Assembly: GCA_002299125.1 (NCBI GenBank)
Contig: DBNU01000106.1
Location: forward strand, 1 to 8,728
Reading direction: 5' to 3'
Length of the DNA: 8,728 nt
Source of the DNA: Proteobacteria bacterium UBA664
Lineage (GTDB): Bacteria > Pseudomonadota > Gammaproteobacteria > UBA7966
A model generated the notes under the pieces. It did no database searches. It saw only the letters and a program-made list of their open reading frames with translations, and had not been told where the DNA came from. The position numbers and the translations under genes were made by a program. Positions within the stretch are counted from its first letter, which is position 1. Each line of letters opens with the position of its first letter. This document shows, one piece after another, positions 6,130 through 8,728 of the stretch.

Positions 6130-6561
6130 ATGGACAAGCACGAACTGCGACGCGCCGGCTTGAAGGCGACCCTGCCGCGGCTCCGCATCCTCCAGTTGCT
6201 GGAGGAACGCGCGGTGTCCCACATGAGCGCGGAGGACGTCTACCGGGCGCTGCTCGAGGCCGGGGAGGACGTGGGCCTCGCGACCGTGTATCGCGTCCTG
6301 ACCCAGTTCGAGGCGGCGGGGCTTGTGTCCCGGCACCATTTCGAGGGCGGACATTCCGTCTTCGAGCTCAATCAGGGCGAGCACCACGATCACATCGTCT
6401 GTTCGGAATGCGGGCATATCGTGGAGTTCATCGACCCGATCATCGAAGAGCGCCAGAATCGAGTGGCCGAGGCACATGGCTTCCGGCTGGCGGATCACGC
6501 GCTGGTCCTGCACGGGATCTGCACCGACACCAAGTGTGAGCGCCGGGCTCGCGGTCGCTGA
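6130..6561 (+). CDS. fur: Ferric uptake regulator Fur
   Basis: Fur is a dimeric, Fe2+-binding cytoplasmic repressor of iron-uptake and related genes. This 143-residue protein has the normal length. An N-terminal winged-helix DNA-binding domain covers about 1-80, with the recognition helix in GLATVYRVLTQFEAAGLV (49-66); a C-terminal dimerisation and metal domain follows. Expected metal ligands are present: His31 and Glu79, the HHDH cluster at 85-88, Glu106 and His123. The structural zinc cysteines Cys91 and Cys94 form a CxxC (VCSECGH), and a second pair, Cys131 and Cys136, is at the C-terminus. This pattern fits Fur rather than Zur or PerR, though metal choice cannot be proven from sequence. 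The ATG at 6130 has GGGGA at 6116-6120, with a 9-base spacer. It is divergent from bamE and convergent with recN, with only 5 bases between the stops. Confidence 0.97.
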   Translation: MDKHELRRAGLKATLPRLRILQLLEERAVSHMSAEDVYRALLEAGEDVGLATVYRVLTQFEAAGLVSRHHFEGGHSVFELNQGEHHDHIVCSECGHIVEFIDPIIEERQNRVAEAHGFRLADHALVLHGICTDTKCERRARGR

Positions 6562-6566
6562 GCCTT

Positions 6567-8243
6567 TCAGTGTCCCGCCAGCCCGAGGAGTGCGCCGGCG
6601 TGGCGAAGCCCCTCGGGTGTGAGTTCGACCCCCCCCAACATGCGCGCGATCTCGGTCACCCGGGCTGAGGCGGTGAGCGCCTCGACCTCCGTGACGGTCT
6701 GGCCGGACTCCGTTCGCTTGTTCACGGCGAAGTGCTGGCCGGCCTGAGCCGCAACCTGTGCAAGATGAGTCACGCAGAGCACCTGACGGTGCTCTGCCAA
6801 TCGGCGCAGTTCGCGCCCGATCACCTCGGCCGTGCGGCCACCAATCCCGGCATCCACCTCATCGAAGATGAGCGTGGGCACGCCCGCGTCCCCAGCCAGG
6901 ACCACCTGAATGGCAAGCGCGATGCGGGCGATCTCGCCTCCGGATGCAACCTTCCCGAGCGGGCGCGGCTCCATGCCGCGATTGGTGGAGACGAGGAACT
7001 CCACCCGGTCGTTGCCGTGGCGTGCCGCCCTGCCGGCTTGTGCCTCGACGGCGACGCGGAGCAGCCCGCCTGCCATGGCCAGGCCCTGCATGTGTTCGGT
7101 GACCAGGGCCGCAAAGCGCGGTGCCGCGCCTTGACGGGCCACCGAGAGGGCCACCGCCGCTTCGGTGACGGCCCGTCCGGTTATCTCCACGCGTTCCGCG
7201 AGCGCGCGCGCGCTGGCCTCGACCGTGGCGAGGCGCTCGCGCTCAGCCGCGAGCCTCGCCAGTACCCCCGGCAAGTCCGCGGCCTCACAGCGATGCCGGC
7301 GGGCCGCTGCGTGGACTGCTGCCAGACGAGATTCCAGCCGTGCCAACTCGGCGGGGTCGTGTTCGACCGACTCGGCCTGGTCGCGAAGCTCCGCGATGGC
7401 ATCGGTCACCAGGACCGCAGCATCCTGCAACTGCTGGGCGGTGACGCCAAGGCGCGCATCGTAGCGACTGAGATCCCGGAGCCGGCGCTCTGCCCGACCG
7501 ATGAGGGCGTGAGCGCTGGGTTCGGCCTCATCCAGCCAGGCGAGGGATTCCGCCACACCATCCCGCAGGGACTCTGCATGGGCCGAGCGGGAGTGCGCGT
7601 GCTCGAGTAAGGCCAGTGCCTCAGAGGTGCAGTCGAGCGCCTGTAGCGCCTCGATCTCGTGCGTCAGCAGTGCCAGTTCGCGCTCGCGCAGGGCGGGGTC
7701 GAGCGTGGCGCCCAGCGCGGTGGCCTCGGCACGGGCCGCCTCGTGCTCGCTCCAGGCCGCCGCCATCACTTCGAGCAGGCCGGCGTGACCGGCCCAGGCG
7801 TCGAGCAGCCGGCGCTGTTCCTCCGGTCGCACCAAAGACTGATGCGCATTCTGCCCGTGAATGTCGACCAGGCATTCGGCGAGTTCGCGCATCTGGGCGA
7901 GGGTCACGGCCTGCCCGTTCACCTGGCAGCGAGAGCGGCCATCGGCGCTCAGTTGCCGCCGCAGAATGGCTAACCCCTCACTCGCTTCGATGCCCTGCTC
8001 ATCCAGCCAGCTACGCGCCAGGGGCGCATCGAGGAGTTCGAAGATGGCGCTGATGACGGTACGTTCGGCCCCGGGACGCACCACGCCACCGTCGGCGCGT
8101 GCGCCGAGCGCAAGGCCCAGGGCGTCGAGCAGGATGGATTTGCCGGCACCCGTCTCACCCGTCAGCACCACCAGCCCGCCGTCGAGGTGGAGCCGGATGC
8201 GCTGCACCAGGGCGAAGTCCTCGATGAGGAGTTCACTCAGCAA
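6567..8243 (-). CDS. recN: DNA repair protein RecN
   Basis: RecN is an SMC-like ATPase that acts with RecA in double-strand break repair, tethering DNA ends. This 558-residue protein has the usual length (about 550). The N-terminal ATPase half has Walker A GETGAGKS (29-36) and the typical LVDIHGQNAHQSLV (125-138). The middle, about 155-370, is rich in Ala, Glu, Arg and Leu and should form the antiparallel coiled coil. The C-terminal half has the ABC signature ASGGE (433-437), Walker B LIFDEVDAGIGG (458-469) and the H-loop VTHLAQVAAQA (491-501). The start appears to be TTG at 8241-8243, giving the family-typical Met-Leu opening. A G-rich stretch lies just before it, and the TTG overlaps the nadK stop by 7 bases, so the two are probably co-transcribed and translationally coupled. 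I did not see a clear LexA box, but one could lie inside nadK. The 3' end faces fur. Confidence 0.96.
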   Translation of the reverse strand: MLSELLIEDFALVQRIRLHLDGGLVVLTGETGAGKSILLDALGLALGARADGGVVRPGAERTVISAIFELLDAPLARSWLDEQGIEASEGLAILRRQLSADGRSRCQVNGQAVTLAQMRELAECLVDIHGQNAHQSLVRPEEQRRLLDAWAGHAGLLEVMAAAWSEHEAARAEATALGATLDPALRERELALLTHEIEALQALDCTSEALALLEHAHSRSAHAESLRDGVAESLAWLDEAEPSAHALIGRAERRLRDLSRYDARLGVTAQQLQDAAVLVTDAIAELRDQAESVEHDPAELARLESRLAAVHAAARRHRCEAADLPGVLARLAAERERLATVEASARALAERVEITGRAVTEAAVALSVARQGAAPRFAALVTEHMQGLAMAGGLLRVAVEAQAGRAARHGNDRVEFLVSTNRGMEPRPLGKVASGGEIARIALAIQVVLAGDAGVPTLIFDEVDAGIGGRTAEVIGRELRRLAEHRQVLCVTHLAQVAAQAGQHFAVNKRTESGQTVTEVEALTASARVTEIARMLGGVELTPEGLRHAGALLGLAGH

Positions 8244-8728
8244 GGGCTTTGCCCCCAGTGCAATTTGGCCCGGAGGGTGGCGTAGTACTCGTAGCCCACG
8301 GGATGGATGAGCCGCACGGCATGCGCTGCCCGGGCGACGTGCACGCGGTCGTTCGGCCCGAGCGTGAGTTGGTCTCGCCCATCGCAGGTCACCCGCGCCT
8401 GGCTTTCGCCTCCCCCCTCGACCCGCAGGCTGATGCGCGCAGCGCTGTCGATCACTATTGGCCGGTTGCTCAGGTTGTGCGGACAGATCGGCACGATGGA
8501 AAGCACTCCCAGTCCCGCCTCGAGGATGGGCCCGCCGCCGGAGAGGGCGTAGGCCGTCGAGCCGGTCGGGGTCGCGATGATGAGGCCGTCGCAGCGTTGT
8601 TCGTTGACGAAGGTGCCGTCGATGCTGAGCTCAACCGTGATGAGGCGCGGGGAGTTCCACTTTTCCACCACCACGTCGTTGAGCGCCCGGCCCTCTGCCA
8701 CGGTGACGTCACCACGGCGGACGCTCCA
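8237..8728 (-). CDS. nadK: NAD kinase, C-terminal part (5' end beyond the window)
   Basis: NAD kinase phosphorylates NAD+ with ATP (or polyphosphate) to make NADP+, in the cytoplasm. The frame stays open to the window edge and begins with TrpSerValArgArg, so about 163 C-terminal residues are visible of a protein usually near 290-300. Conserved parts are ALNDVVVEKW and then, counting from the Met codon at 8699-8701, CDGLIIATPTGSTAYALSGG (37-56) followed by GPIL, the NAD-binding and catalytic core. PHNLSNRPIVI follows at 74-84, and RLIHPVGYEYYATLRAKLHW (130-149) is near the end. The GGDGT motif that binds ATP would lie upstream, outside the window. The stop TGA overlaps the TTG start of recN. 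A nadK-recN pair is common in gammaproteobacteria (also in E. coli). Nothing in the visible part looks broken. Confidence 0.95.
   Translation of the reverse strand, partial: WSVRRGDVTVAEGRALNDVVVEKWNSPRLITVELSIDGTFVNEQRCDGLIIATPTGSTAYALSGGGPILEAGLGVLSIVPICPHNLSNRPIVIDSAARISLRVEGGGESQARVTCDGRDQLTLGPNDRVHVARAAHAVRLIHPVGYEYYATLRAKLHWGQSPC

Noticed and set aside
6090..6539. Plus-strand frame from a GTG at 6090 with AAGGA at 6079-6083, starting before fur and running through it; reminiscent of the uof leader gene of E. coli fur.
   Set aside because: The product is rich in Arg, Gly, Pro and Ala with no recognisable domain, typical of a shadow frame in GC-rich coding DNA. The likely transcription start near 6080 would also leave too little leader for its ribosome binding site.
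6732..7610. Long + strand frame (292 residues) opposite recN.
   Set aside because: It is antisense to conserved RecN motifs and its sequence has no family resemblance.

Overview
The window is a compact, GC-rich stretch of bacterial chromosome made of ordinary genes. The genes and their order suggest a gammaproteobacterium, although no 16S rRNA or other decisive marker is present. The main clues are a bamE (omlA) gene divergent from fur, a nadK-recN pair converging on fur, and an Mrp antiporter operon in which the A and B subunits are one polypeptide. Apart from the two genes cut by the window ends, the genes look intact. I see no transposase, phage gene, CRISPR array, tRNA or rRNA.

Region 1 (1-3736, + strand) is most of an Mrp/Mnh/Pha-type multisubunit cation/proton antiporter operon: the 3' end of a fused mrpA-B gene, then mrpC, mrpD, mrpE, mrpF and mrpG. 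The genes from C to G follow each other with 4-base start/stop overlaps (ATGA or GTGA), which suggests translational coupling. The subunits form one inner-membrane complex exporting Na+ (or K+) in exchange for H+, used in pH and salt homeostasis.

Region 2 (3780-4891, + strand) holds two small genes for exported proteins. The first is a 107-residue periplasmic protein with two cysteines, possibly Rap1a/Tai-like. The second is a lipoprotein of unknown function. They overlap by 4 bases and follow mrpG after only 43 bases, so they may share its transcript.

Region 3 (4892-5141) is a noncoding gap between convergent genes. It carries a large imperfect inverted repeat built from two REP-like hairpins, and a degenerate related piece just upstream.

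Region 4 (5142-6561) has bamE on the - strand (BAM outer-membrane assembly lipoprotein with an unusually long charged tail), a shared 166-base promoter region, and fur on the + strand (iron-responsive repressor). Region 5 (6567-8728, - strand) has recN (SMC-like DNA repair ATPase) and, upstream of it and cut by the window end, nadK (NAD kinase), with a 7-base overlap.

I did not find a convincing previously undescribed system. The points most worth a second look are the REPIN-like element, the long BamE tail, and the unassigned exported pair after the mrp operon.
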